Assembly: GCA_000403945.1 (NCBI GenBank) | Contig: APFI01000021.1 | Coordinates: 1-11,857 of the forward strand | Length of the DNA: 11,857 nt | Reading direction: 5' to 3' | Source: Desulfovibrio sp. Dsv1 | GTDB taxonomy: Bacteria > Desulfobacterota > Desulfovibrionia > Desulfovibrionales > Desulfovibrionaceae | The notes under the pieces: model-generated | The model's input: only the letters and a program-made list of their open reading frames with translations | What the model was told of the DNA's origin: nothing | Databases searched by the model: none | Part shown: one piece after another, positions 1 to 5,438 of the stretch | How positions within the stretch are numbered: the stretch's first letter is position 1 | Layout of the letters: each line of letters opens with the position of its first letter | Made by a program: the position numbers and the translations under genes

Positions 1-1
1 T

Positions 2-334
2 GTATACAAAGAAGCCGACATCGTTGTACTAGCTTCTCCCATGTACTACTGGGGGATATCCGGCCAGTTGAAAACAGCATTTGACCGTCTTTTCGCCGTT
101 GCCGAGTGTAATCCCGGCTATGCAAATCCTAAAAAAAGGTGTGCTCTTATCATGGCTGCTGAAGGTAACAGTGCGGATAACTGGAAACCCGTTATAGACT
201 ACTATCATGCTCTCCTCGGCTTTCTTGAATGGAAAGACCTTGGGCAGGTGCTGGCTGGCGGCGTATTTGACGCCGGGGCAGTGGCAGGTCAGCCTGTTGT
301 GAAGGAGGCCTTCAACTTCGGCGCATCGCTGTAA
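2..334 (+). CDS. Flavodoxin-fold NAD(P)H/FMN reductase-like protein, C-terminal part
   Basis: The frame is open from the left edge, so only the last 110 residues are present and the true start lies outside the window. The visible part has the FMN-loop signature of the NADPH-dependent FMN reductase/flavodoxin_2 superfamily: a hydrophobic strand ending in SPMYYWGISGQLKTAFDR. In this family the SP-x-Y-x2-x-x-SG stretch contacts the flavin and the following helix has the conserved FDR. The family transfers electrons from NAD(P)H to flavin or quinone-like acceptors, but the substrate cannot be told from this end. Any iron-sulfur cysteine motif would lie in the missing half. The gene ends 16 bases before a second flavodoxin-fold gene on the same strand, so the two are probably an operon of paralogues. 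The coding sequence is noticeably richer in A/T than the genes from 1889 onward. Confidence 0.85.
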   Translation, partial: VYKEADIVVLASPMYYWGISGQLKTAFDRLFAVAECNPGYANPKKRCALIMAAEGNSADNWKPVIDYYHALLGFLEWKDLGQVLAGGVFDAGAVAGQPVVKEAFNFGASL

Positions 335-350
335 AAAAGGAAGGGCGGAT

Positions 351-1082
351 ATGCACAAGTCACAAAACTCCTCAGAAAAAGTTTCCTCTCGTCCCCGTCT
401 TTCACGGCGCAGGCTTTTCTTTGGAGCAGGTGCTGCCGCCCTTTTTGCCGCGGCAGGAGGCACACTATTCCGCTATTTCGCCTCTACTTCTCCCATGAAG
501 GTGGAGTCTTTTATGACACATGGTACAGGGAAGAAAAAGAATATTCTTATCCTTACAGGAAGCTCAAGATTGGGAGGGAATAGCGATTTTTTGGCAGAAG
601 CCTTTGCCAAAGGCGCACTCGATAGCGGACATACCGTGGATATTTTTCCTACGGGAAGAATGCGCATGAGCGCCTGTTTACACTGCGAAGGCTGTTGGAG
701 TACCGGAACTCCCTGCGTACTTCAGGATAATTTTGAAAAGTTATGGCCGCTCCTTGAAAAAACGGAACTTTTGATCTTCTGCAGTCCTCTTTACTGGTAC
801 AACTTTAGCGGCCATATCAAATGCACTATGGACAGGTTGTACCCCTATTCCAAAAAAGAAAAGCTGCGGGATCTGCCGATAAAAGAGGCAATGCTGCTCA
901 TGTGTGGGGAGAGTCTGTTTCCACGCTCCTTTGCCGGTCCTGCGGAAGCCTACCGTCAGATGTTGGGACTCAAAGGATGGAAGGATAGAGGAAGGCTTTT
1001 TGTTACCGGAGTGCATGAGCAAAATGCCATAAAGGGACATAACGCACTCGTTACAGCCGAAGAAATGGGACGAAATGCTTAA
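351..1082 (+). CDS. Tat-exported iron-sulfur flavoprotein (flavodoxin family)
   Basis: The 243-residue product has three visible parts. Residues 1-45 form a twin-arginine signal: basic N-region, S18-R-R-R-L-F matching SRRxFL, then an Ala/Gly-rich hydrophobic stretch. Residues 63-100 are the first flavodoxin strand and phosphate loop (ILILTGSSRLGGNS). Residues 109-122 hold Cys109-x2-Cys112-x2-Cys115-x6-Cys122, resembling the compact motif that binds a 4Fe-4S cluster in iron-sulfur flavoproteins. Residues 144-162 are the FMN loop (CSPLYWYNFSGHIKCTMDR). The ATG is preceded by AGGAAGG at a good distance. A downstream ATG at 495 would give a cytoplasmic protein without the Tat signal, but it has no better binding site. 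Tat export would fit a protein folded with FMN and an Fe-S cluster before transport. Its partner is probably the paralogue just upstream. The electron donor and acceptor are unknown. Confidence 0.85.
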   Translation: MHKSQNSSEKVSSRPRLSRRRLFFGAGAAALFAAAGGTLFRYFASTSPMKVESFMTHGTGKKKNILILTGSSRLGGNSDFLAEAFAKGALDSGHTVDIFPTGRMRMSACLHCEGCWSTGTPCVLQDNFEKLWPLLEKTELLIFCSPLYWYNFSGHIKCTMDRLYPYSKKEKLRDLPIKEAMLLMCGESLFPRSFAGPAEAYRQMLGLKGWKDRGRLFVTGVHEQNAIKGHNALVTAEEMGRNA

Positions 1083-1088
1083 TTTTTT

Positions 1089-1120
1089 ATTCAATAAGTT
1101 CGCTATGTTGAATTTTGTTT
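1089..1120 (+). terminator. Weak intrinsic terminator after the flavoprotein genes
   Basis: ATTCAATA (1089-1096) pairs with TGTTGAAT (1106-1113) to give an 8-bp stem with one T-G wobble and a 9-base loop. The stem is followed by a broken T-rich tail (TTTGTTT). It lies 6 bases after the stop codon of the flavoprotein gene and points the right way. The stem is A/T-rich, so termination may be inefficient. Confidence 0.45.
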
Positions 1121-1195
1121 AATCTACTGAGTCTTTCTCGGTATGAACAGGGCAGGCTTGCCAAACGTGACAGGAATGAGTAATGTAAAAGGAAA

Positions 1196-1315
1196 CCCCA
1201 GTTCCTGCAGCCAACAGAAACCGGGGCTGGCACGGCGCGATGAGCGCCCCGTGCACGGCTACCAGCATTCGGACAATGTTTTACGACCTCGACCCATCGC
1301 GAGTGGGCCGAGGTC
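1196..1315. other. Block of three hairpins in a gene-free stretch
   Basis: Three hairpins follow one another. Hairpin 1 pairs 1196-1207 with 1215-1226, 10 of 12 positions, around a CAGCCAA loop. Hairpin 2 pairs 1230-1239 with 1245-1254, 9 of 10, around a 5-base loop. Hairpin 3 pairs 1285-1296 with 1304-1315 (GACCTCG/CGAGGTC, then CCCA/TGGG, one mismatch) around TCGCGAG. No convincing protein gene covers the block: the open frames on both strands use rare starts, lack ribosome binding sites and have no recognisable motif. The block could be a structured RNA, the structured 3' part of the minus-strand peptide transcript, or a remnant of a mobile element. It is more GC-rich than the sequence on either side. 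No named RNA family was recognised. Confidence 0.4.
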
Positions 1316-1320
1316 AACTC

Positions 1321-1392
1321 TTATTCAGCGACGGACGCCGAAAGGAGGACAAGGGCCAGAGCGACAAGCAGGACTAAAACAAGTCTCCGCAT
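1321..1392 (-). CDS. Possible 23-residue hydrophobic peptide (type I toxin-like)
   Basis: On the minus strand a perfect AGGAGG lies 9 bases before ATG at 1392, followed by 23 codons and TAA. The peptide starts M-R-R and continues as an almost pure run of Leu, Val and Ala (LVLVLLVALALVLL), ending SASVAE, so it would form one short membrane helix. This resembles small toxic peptides of type I toxin-antitoxin pairs such as Ibs in general design, but the match is one of composition, not homology. A TATAAG at 1461-1466 (minus strand) could be a -10 box, with no clear -35. There is no lipobox cysteine. The three-hairpin block lies immediately downstream. It may instead be a leader peptide, a truncated signal sequence or chance; the strong binding site is the main support. 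Confidence 0.35.
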   Translation of the reverse strand: MRRLVLVLLVALALVLLSASVAE

Positions 1393-1394
1393 GG

Positions 1395-1427
1395 CGGCAC
1401 CCTCCTTTTTCCGTTTGCGCCGTGCCG
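1395..1427 (-). promoter_or_regulatory. Hairpin holding the ribosome binding site of the 23-residue frame in its loop
   Basis: CGGCAC (1395-1400) and GTGCCG (1422-1427) form a perfect 6-bp stem. The 21-base loop contains the minus-strand AGGAGG at 1401-1406. The stem ends 3 bases from the minus-strand start codon. Such a fold could hold back or present the binding site; which one cannot be decided by reading. Confidence 0.25.
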
Positions 1428-1556
1428 ACGCATAGGCCAGAGGGCAGCCGTGCGGAGCTGCTTATAGTCTGTTTCGCTGATTAACTCATATTGGCTCTTT
1501 TTCCCTCTGCCTTCCCCCTCCCCCACCCAATTATTGTCCAAAGCAATCCAGCAACG

Positions 1557-1604
1557 CCCGGTAATATCCCATTCCTTTTGGGGTAATTGTCGGGGTATTT
1601 TTTT
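1557..1604 (+). terminator. Strong plus-strand intrinsic terminator without an obvious gene
   Basis: The left arm 1557-1570 (CCCGGTAATATCCC) pairs with 1580-1594 through CCCG, a GTAAT segment with wobble pairs, and an inner CCC/GGG, with a 2-base internal mismatch and one bulged G. TA and seven T follow directly (1598-1604). The T run makes it directional for plus-strand transcripts. The nearest plus-strand gene ends at 1082, 475 bases upstream, so it either stops read-through or ends a non-coding transcript across the hairpin block. Confidence 0.55.
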
Positions 1605-1632
1605 GTAAAAATATTTTTATTCAAAATATATC
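1603..1632 (+). promoter_or_regulatory. Possible promoter for the cobU operon
   Basis: TTGTAA (1603-1608) lies 17-18 bases before ATATAT/TATATC (1626-1632) in a very A/T-rich stretch, the only such stretch upstream of the gene at 1889. The -35 match is fair and the -10 match is weak. It overlaps the tail of the preceding terminator and abuts an inverted repeat at 1632-1658. It would leave a leader of about 245 bases. Other promoters in 1659-1888 are possible, but none stood out. Confidence 0.3.
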
Positions 1633-1658
1633 AATGGATTGCATTTCAAAATCCATTG
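1632..1658. promoter_or_regulatory. Operator-like inverted repeat
   Basis: CAATGGATT (1632-1640) and AATCCATTG (1650-1658) are a perfect 9-bp inverted repeat with a 9-base spacer, directly after the possible -10 box. The half-site spacing of 18 bases (nearly two helical turns) suits a dimeric repressor. No regulator gene sits beside it. The following 1659-1888 holds no supported gene. It contains a 6-bp hairpin GGCGAA/TTCGCC at 1842-1857, 17 bases before the ribosome binding site of the next gene. Confidence 0.35.
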
Positions 1659-1888
1659 TCATGTATTGTGGCGGGTTTGGCCGCCCAGCGGACTGGAGCG
1701 ATTTTTGTATTGCCGCATCTGGTTGATAGCTATCTCTTAGTATATATTCAAAAAATTCGCTGTGCTGCGCGCTGGGCAAGTCTTGAGACAAAGTCTGGAA
1801 AAAGTATTCACACCCGAAAAAAGCAATGATATCCTGCCGCAGGCGAAAAGCTTCGCCGGAAACGGCGTGATAGCCCGAGGAGACCTGC

Positions 1889-3256
1889 ATGCAACTGGAA
1901 AAGAAAACGCCTGAGGTTCCCGACATCATGAACCTTCCCAGACCCCGATCTGGCAAGAGTGGCGGGCGCAAGGCCGGAGTGCTGGCCTTGATGGCGGTGC
2001 TGGCGGTGGGCGGCGCGGCCTTTTGGCTGACTTGTGAGCCGTCCATCCGCGACCTGTGGCGAGAACAGGCCGCCGGCATCATCGACAACGCCGTCAGTGG
2101 CACGCCTCTGGCCAGCGTGGGCGATCTGCTGCGGGGGGGACCTCCGCCCCCGCCTCCGTCGGTGACCAGCCCGAACACCGCGCCGGGCACCTTGGCTGGC
2201 CAGAATGTGCAGGGCACAGTGGGCGCGCCCGTGGACACCAGCCTACCGCTGGAGCTGAGTGGGCTGGCGGGCGGTACGGACATGCCCGACCAGTCCGTAC
2301 AGGGGGCTGTGGCCCCAAAGGTGACGGCTGACAGCAGGGTGCGCCCGGATTTTGTGGAAGATCTGGCCGCCTATCTGGTTTCGCGTTACAAGCCCGGTCC
2401 GCGCGGCGGTTTGCTGGGCGTCAGCGTGCAGAACGTCAACCAGCGCTACGGCGTCAAGATGGCCGGCGCGGCTGAAGGCGCGCGCGCGGGCCTGTTGCGT
2501 TACGCTTTTCATCCCACCATGCTCCAGAGCCTGTATGCGCTGTATGTGGACCGCTTCATGACGGCGCTGGACCGCGAGGCGGCGGCTAAGGCCCTGTCGC
2601 CGGAGCAGAACCGGCAAATGCACATAGCTCTGGCGGGCCGCTTCGCGATGCTGTCCGGCACGCTGGAAGGCGTGGCTTCGGTGCCGGATTTGAACAAGCG
2701 GATCAAGGCGCTGGAACAGATTTCCCAGAACGTGCTGGATATCAACACCCAGATGACCACGGCGGTTTTCGATCTGGACCAGTTGCGCGAAAACAAGGCA
2801 TCCCAGCCCGCGATCACCGCCACGCAGTTGCGAGTGGACGGCCTGGGCGCCCGTTACCGGCGGGTGCTGGAAGAACGCGCGGCGGCGCAGCGCGCTCTGG
2901 TGGCGACCATTCGCAAGGGCGGCGGCCAAGACCTGGACGACGATTCCCTGCTTTTTGTAGCCTATTGGGTGGACCGGCGCTTACAGGAAGGGCCGCAGGC
3001 CTTGGCTTCCGTGCAGAGCGCCGCCGGCGTGCTGCGGGATCTGGCCCGGCGTTGCGCCCAGGCTGGATCGGACACGCCCGTCAACAGGACCGGTCAGGCT
3101 CCGTCCACACCACCCCTCCCGTCGGCTCCCGGGGGGGGGCCGGCTCGCAATGCGGCGTGGCAGGCTACAACGCCGCAAAACGCGACGCCTCCGGTGGCGC
3201 CCGCGCAGTCGGAGGCTGTGCCCGCTCCCGTCCATGTGGGTGGCCAGGGTCGGTGA
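1889..3256 (+). CDS. Membrane-anchored proline-rich protein of unknown function
   Basis: The 455-residue product is not a family I recognise. Residues 1-28 are a basic cytoplasmic tail, 29-48 a single hydrophobic helix (VLALMAVLAVGGAAFWLTC), and 85-90 a run of six prolines. A low-complexity Gly/Pro/Thr/Gln linker runs to about 150. Residues 151-395 are helical and rich in Ala, Leu, Arg and Gln, and from 396 a second Pro/Ala/Gln tail follows. The layout suggests an N-in anchor with the rest in the periplasm. GAGGAGA lies 7 bases before the ATG, which supports this start over the ATG at 1928. The stop overlaps the GTG start of cobU, so the two are probably translationally coupled. A G9 run (3131-3139) in the tail could slip and join the frame to cobU. 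Base composition matches the genes to its right, not those to its left. Confidence 0.85.
   Translation: MQLEKKTPEVPDIMNLPRPRSGKSGGRKAGVLALMAVLAVGGAAFWLTCEPSIRDLWREQAAGIIDNAVSGTPLASVGDLLRGGPPPPPPSVTSPNTAPGTLAGQNVQGTVGAPVDTSLPLELSGLAGGTDMPDQSVQGAVAPKVTADSRVRPDFVEDLAAYLVSRYKPGPRGGLLGVSVQNVNQRYGVKMAGAAEGARAGLLRYAFHPTMLQSLYALYVDRFMTALDREAAAKALSPEQNRQMHIALAGRFAMLSGTLEGVASVPDLNKRIKALEQISQNVLDINTQMTTAVFDLDQLRENKASQPAITATQLRVDGLGARYRRVLEERAAAQRALVATIRKGGGQDLDDDSLLFVAYWVDRRLQEGPQALASVQSAAGVLRDLARRCAQAGSDTPVNRTGQAPSTPPLPSAPGGGPARNAAWQATTPQNATPPVAPAQSEAVPAPVHVGGQGR
3131..3139 (+). repeat. Nine-G homopolymer inside the proline-rich gene
   Basis: Nine G in a row encode Gly415-417. A one-base gain, or a -1 ribosomal slip, leads into the frame of cobU. 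That frame has no stop from here to the cobU stop at 3837. A one-base loss would instead change the C-terminus. A seven-G run is also present at 2133-2139. Confidence 0.6.
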
Positions 3257-3837
3257 GCGCGCCGCTGGTTTTTTTTGTGGGCGGCACGCGCAGCGGCAAA
3301 AGCGGTTTGGCCCAGCGCTGGGCCGAGGCTCAGGCCTCGCGACGACTTTTCCTGGCCACCTGCCGTGTGGAGGACAATGACGTTGAAATGGCCGCGCGCG
3401 TGGCCCGGCATCAGGCCGGACGCGGCGCGGGCTGGTTTTGTGTGGAAGAGCCCTTGGATCCGTTGACTGTGCTGAAAGGCGTCCTGGCCGGAAGTTCCGG
3501 CCAGGACGGCGACGCGGCCGGAGTGACTCTCTTGGACTGCGTCAGCCTGTGGATCGCCAATCTGCTGGCCGTCGGGCTGACGCCCGAGGAGATCCAGACG
3601 CGAGTGGTGGCCCTGGCTGTCGGACTGGCGGATGAGCCGGGCGGACGTGTCCGCCCGATGGCTCTGGTCAGCGCGGAAACGGGGCTGGGCATTGTGCCGT
3701 CCACGCCGCTGGGACGTGTCTACCGGGATGTGCTGGGTCTGGCCAATCAGACGTTGGCGGGCGTCTGCACTCATGTGGTTTTTGTCAGTTGCGGTCTGCC
3801 GCTGGCGCTTAAAGGACCGCTGCCGGAGGGTCTATGA
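3253..3837 (+). CDS. cobU: Adenosylcobinamide kinase / adenosylcobinamide-phosphate guanylyltransferase
   Basis: The 194-residue product has the CobU signatures in order. The P-loop GGTRSGKS is at 10-17. The segment LFLATCRVEDNDVEMAARV is followed by His53-x3-Arg-x3-Trp, the family's guanylylated histidine region. EEPLD is at 65-69, LLDCVSLWIANLL at 93-105, and VSAETGLGIVPSTPLGRVYRD then NQ at 139-166. The usual VSNE is VSAE here. CobU phosphorylates adenosylcobinamide and then transfers GMP to it, in the cytoplasm, in the late nucleotide-loop steps of cobalamin synthesis. The length is near the family norm. The GTG start at 3253 overlaps the upstream stop (GTGA); starting further upstream would run through the previous gene. 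No other cobalamin gene is visible, which is unusual for the clustered pathway. Confidence 0.95.
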   Translation: MSAPLVFFVGGTRSGKSGLAQRWAEAQASRRLFLATCRVEDNDVEMAARVARHQAGRGAGWFCVEEPLDPLTVLKGVLAGSSGQDGDAAGVTLLDCVSLWIANLLAVGLTPEEIQTRVVALAVGLADEPGGRVRPMALVSAETGLGIVPSTPLGRVYRDVLGLANQTLAGVCTHVVFVSCGLPLALKGPLPEGL

Positions 3838-4505
3838 GTGTGGTCGTTCCGCACTGCCGCAGGGCCGCGCTGTGTTGCACACTTCTGGCTTTGGGAATTT
3901 TCGCTCTGCTGACGTCCGTATCGGTTCCGCTTGTCCGCGCCGCTGACCCGCGTCAGTGTGTGGCGGATGTGGGCCGGGCCATTGACGCGGCAGACGCCGC
4001 CGCCTTTGAACGTCTCGTGGATGTGGATGTCATTCTGGATGCGGCCCTGACGCTTTTTCTGCGCGACGCGCAGATGCCGAAAGTTGCCGCCCAGTTGCCG
4101 CCCCTGCTGGCCGTGATTTTCTCCCAAGCCGCCTCCGGGGACTCCGGTGGGAACAATCTGCGTACTCTGCTGTTCAGCGAAGCCCGTGCTTTTGTGATCA
4201 ACGGGGTGTCTTCCGGGGCTTTCGCCGGGCGCACTCCCAGAGGAGGATCCGCCCAGGGGCTGCTGGCTCCGCTTTTTGCCGACGCTTCCACAGGCCGTAA
4301 GGAGATTCAGCGGATCGGCCAGGCCAAGTCTGACAACCGGGGCTGGCTGGTGCCCTTTGCGGTGCATGACGCGGGCAACGGCGAAAGCTACGAGGTGCTT
4401 GGCCGGGTCAGCCCGGTGAAAAACGGCTTTCGTCTGACCGCGGTGGAAAATCTGAAGGAACTGCTGGACCGCCTGCGTGCCGAAAGCCTGAATGCGGGCG
4501 AATAA
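3834..4505 (+). CDS. Secreted protein of unknown function with Sec signal peptide
   Basis: The 223-residue product starts with a basic end, a long hydrophobic core (about 11-33) and a likely cleavage site after V-R-A36, giving a mature N-terminus ADPRQ. There is no lipobox, despite cysteines at 8, 14 and 15, so it is probably soluble in the periplasm. The mature part begins with VADVGRAIDAADAAAFERLVDVD, a pattern like the opening helix of small domains such as DUF2939; that link is only an impression. The C-terminal third (WLVPFAVHD...YEVLGRVSPVKNGFRLTAVENL) alternates strands like a small beta-sheet domain. The ATG overlaps the cobU stop (ATGA), so translation is probably coupled to cobU. 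It is the last gene of the plus-strand operon. Confidence 0.85.
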   Translation: MSVVVPHCRRAALCCTLLALGIFALLTSVSVPLVRAADPRQCVADVGRAIDAADAAAFERLVDVDVILDAALTLFLRDAQMPKVAAQLPPLLAVIFSQAASGDSGGNNLRTLLFSEARAFVINGVSSGAFAGRTPRGGSAQGLLAPLFADASTGRKEIQRIGQAKSDNRGWLVPFAVHDAGNGESYEVLGRVSPVKNGFRLTAVENLKELLDRLRAESLNAGE

Positions 4506-4524
4506 CCGGCACGGCCGATATGCT

Positions 4525-4574
4525 GGAACCGATGGCCGTTGGAGCATTATGCTTTTTCAAAGGCCATCGGTTCC
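4525..4574. terminator. Perfect 13-bp hairpin at a convergent gene junction
   Basis: GGAACCGATGGCC (4525-4537) and GGCCATCGGTTCC (4562-4574) are a perfect inverted repeat with a 24-base loop. Inside the loop, AGCA-TTA-TGCT plus a T run (4543-4557) makes a small terminator-like hairpin for the plus strand. The structure lies 20 bases after the stop at 4505 and downstream of the minus-strand pseudogene, so a shared terminator is the simplest role. There is no T run after the outer stem on either strand, so it is not a textbook intrinsic terminator. A second hairpin, GCAGCG/CGCTGC, follows at 4583-4597. Confidence 0.45.
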
Positions 4575-4656
4575 TGTCACGCGCAGCGGTGCGCTGCTCC
4601 GCAATCCTATCCGGAAACAGCTTGGGAGCGGGTGGAATCACACGTCAATCTGCAAG

Positions 4657-5411
4657 CTAGGCGCGAGCGCTCCAGCTGATGAGAAAGGAGATGAGAGCCA
4701 CGCCCAAGCTTATGGCCAGCATTTCCCGGAAGCCTCGCAGAAAAGAGGATTTGCGCACCACAGAGACAAAATAGGTGAAGCCCAAAATAATCAGCGAGGC
4801 GGTCAGCAGACAGAAAACTAATGATACAAGCGGCGCGGAAAAGGATAATATTAACTAAATAATGTTTTAATATTGTCTAGAATTCCGTTTATATATGGAT
4901 ATAACATAATTGCATTGGATTGTTAATATTCTTCGGAAAAGATGCAATGCGGATGTTTTCCGTTCGCGCCCGTCAGCTCCACCAAGGCGTCATTGAGTCC
5001 CAGAATTATGGGACTGAGATAGCTGAGGTCGCCCTCTTTTTCATCATGGCGGCCAGTTCCGTTTCATGTCGGCTTTCGTTCTCCAGTATTTTCCGGACAA
5101 TGGGGAATTGTTCCGAAACCGCTTTGTATTTTTCAATGGCTTTGGTTTCTCCCGATTCCATCAGATTGATGATAAAGGTCAGACCGAAAATTTTTGCCAG
5201 GAAGATAAAAAAGACAGACCTGGAAAACGCTGAGCTTGGGGAGCCCGTCCAAAAAGGACGCCCATTGGCTTTTGTGGTTTTGTTCATCCTGCGCGATGGC
5301 TTCCAGCATCCTGCGGCTATGCTCCGACTTGGTCTTTTGCGTCAGAGCTGTATAGACTACGGCGTCCAGGGATCCATCAAGATAAGATTGGTTGAGGAAA
5401 GGGGATGCGAT
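4657..5411 (-). pseudogene. Decayed VIT1/CCC1-family metal transporter with ferritin-like N-terminus
   Basis: Pieces of one protein lie in successive frames. From 5411 down, a ferritin-like segment (LDGSLDAVVYTAL ... AIAQDEQNHKSQW) runs to a six-T run at 5207-5212, where one extra T shifts the frame. The next piece reads IFLAKIFGLTFIINLMESGE ... NESRHETELAAMMKK. At 5037-5041 a five-base run loses one base. The third piece reads EGDLSYLSPIILGLNDALVELTGA, the hallmark first helix of the VIT domain. The last piece (4854-4657) is the VIT C-terminus, FTYFVSVVRKSS then FREMLAISLGVALISFLI. About 70 residues of the VIT middle are missing, a 90-bp element sits at 4844-4933, and no start codon remains in frame. 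VIT1/CCC1 proteins move iron or manganese across membranes. Two opposite homopolymer shifts could be sequencing errors, but the deletion and insertion still make it non-functional. Confidence 0.8.
4844..4933. mobile_element. 90-bp AT-rich miniature element inserted in the VIT pseudogene
   Basis: The segment starts GATAATATTAAC and ends GTTAATATTCTT. The ends are inverted repeats matching at 10 of 12 positions, 9 of them consecutive. It is flanked on both sides by the direct repeat CGGAAAAG (4836-4843 and 4934-4941), as expected of an 8-bp target duplication. Removing the 90 bp plus one duplicate (98 bp) brings the two flanking VIT frames into the same phase. Its A/T content is far above that of its surroundings. 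An inner hairpin TTATAT/ATATAA lies at 4889-4904. It is too short to encode anything, so a transposase would have to act from elsewhere. The parent family is unknown. Confidence 0.6.
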
Positions 5412-5438
5412 TTATCGAGTTTCCACAGGTTAGAGTTT

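Noticed and set aside
1228..1245. TGGCAC resembling a sigma-54 -24 box
   Set aside because: There is no TTGC at the -12 spacing, and the bases are accounted for by the second hairpin. No other convincing -24/-12 promoter was seen.
1087..1484. Overlapping frames on both strands through the hairpin block (1143-1484 plus, 1087-1317 minus)
   Set aside because: They have weak or rare starts and no motif. They are better explained by the lack of stops in GC-rich structured DNA, though a phage-type small protein cannot be fully excluded.
1587..1829. 80-codon plus-strand frame
   Set aside because: It has a non-ATG start inside the terminator, no ribosome binding site and no recognisable product.
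1621..2283. 220-codon minus-strand frame
   Set aside because: It is antisense to the proline-rich gene and its leader, with no binding site or motif.
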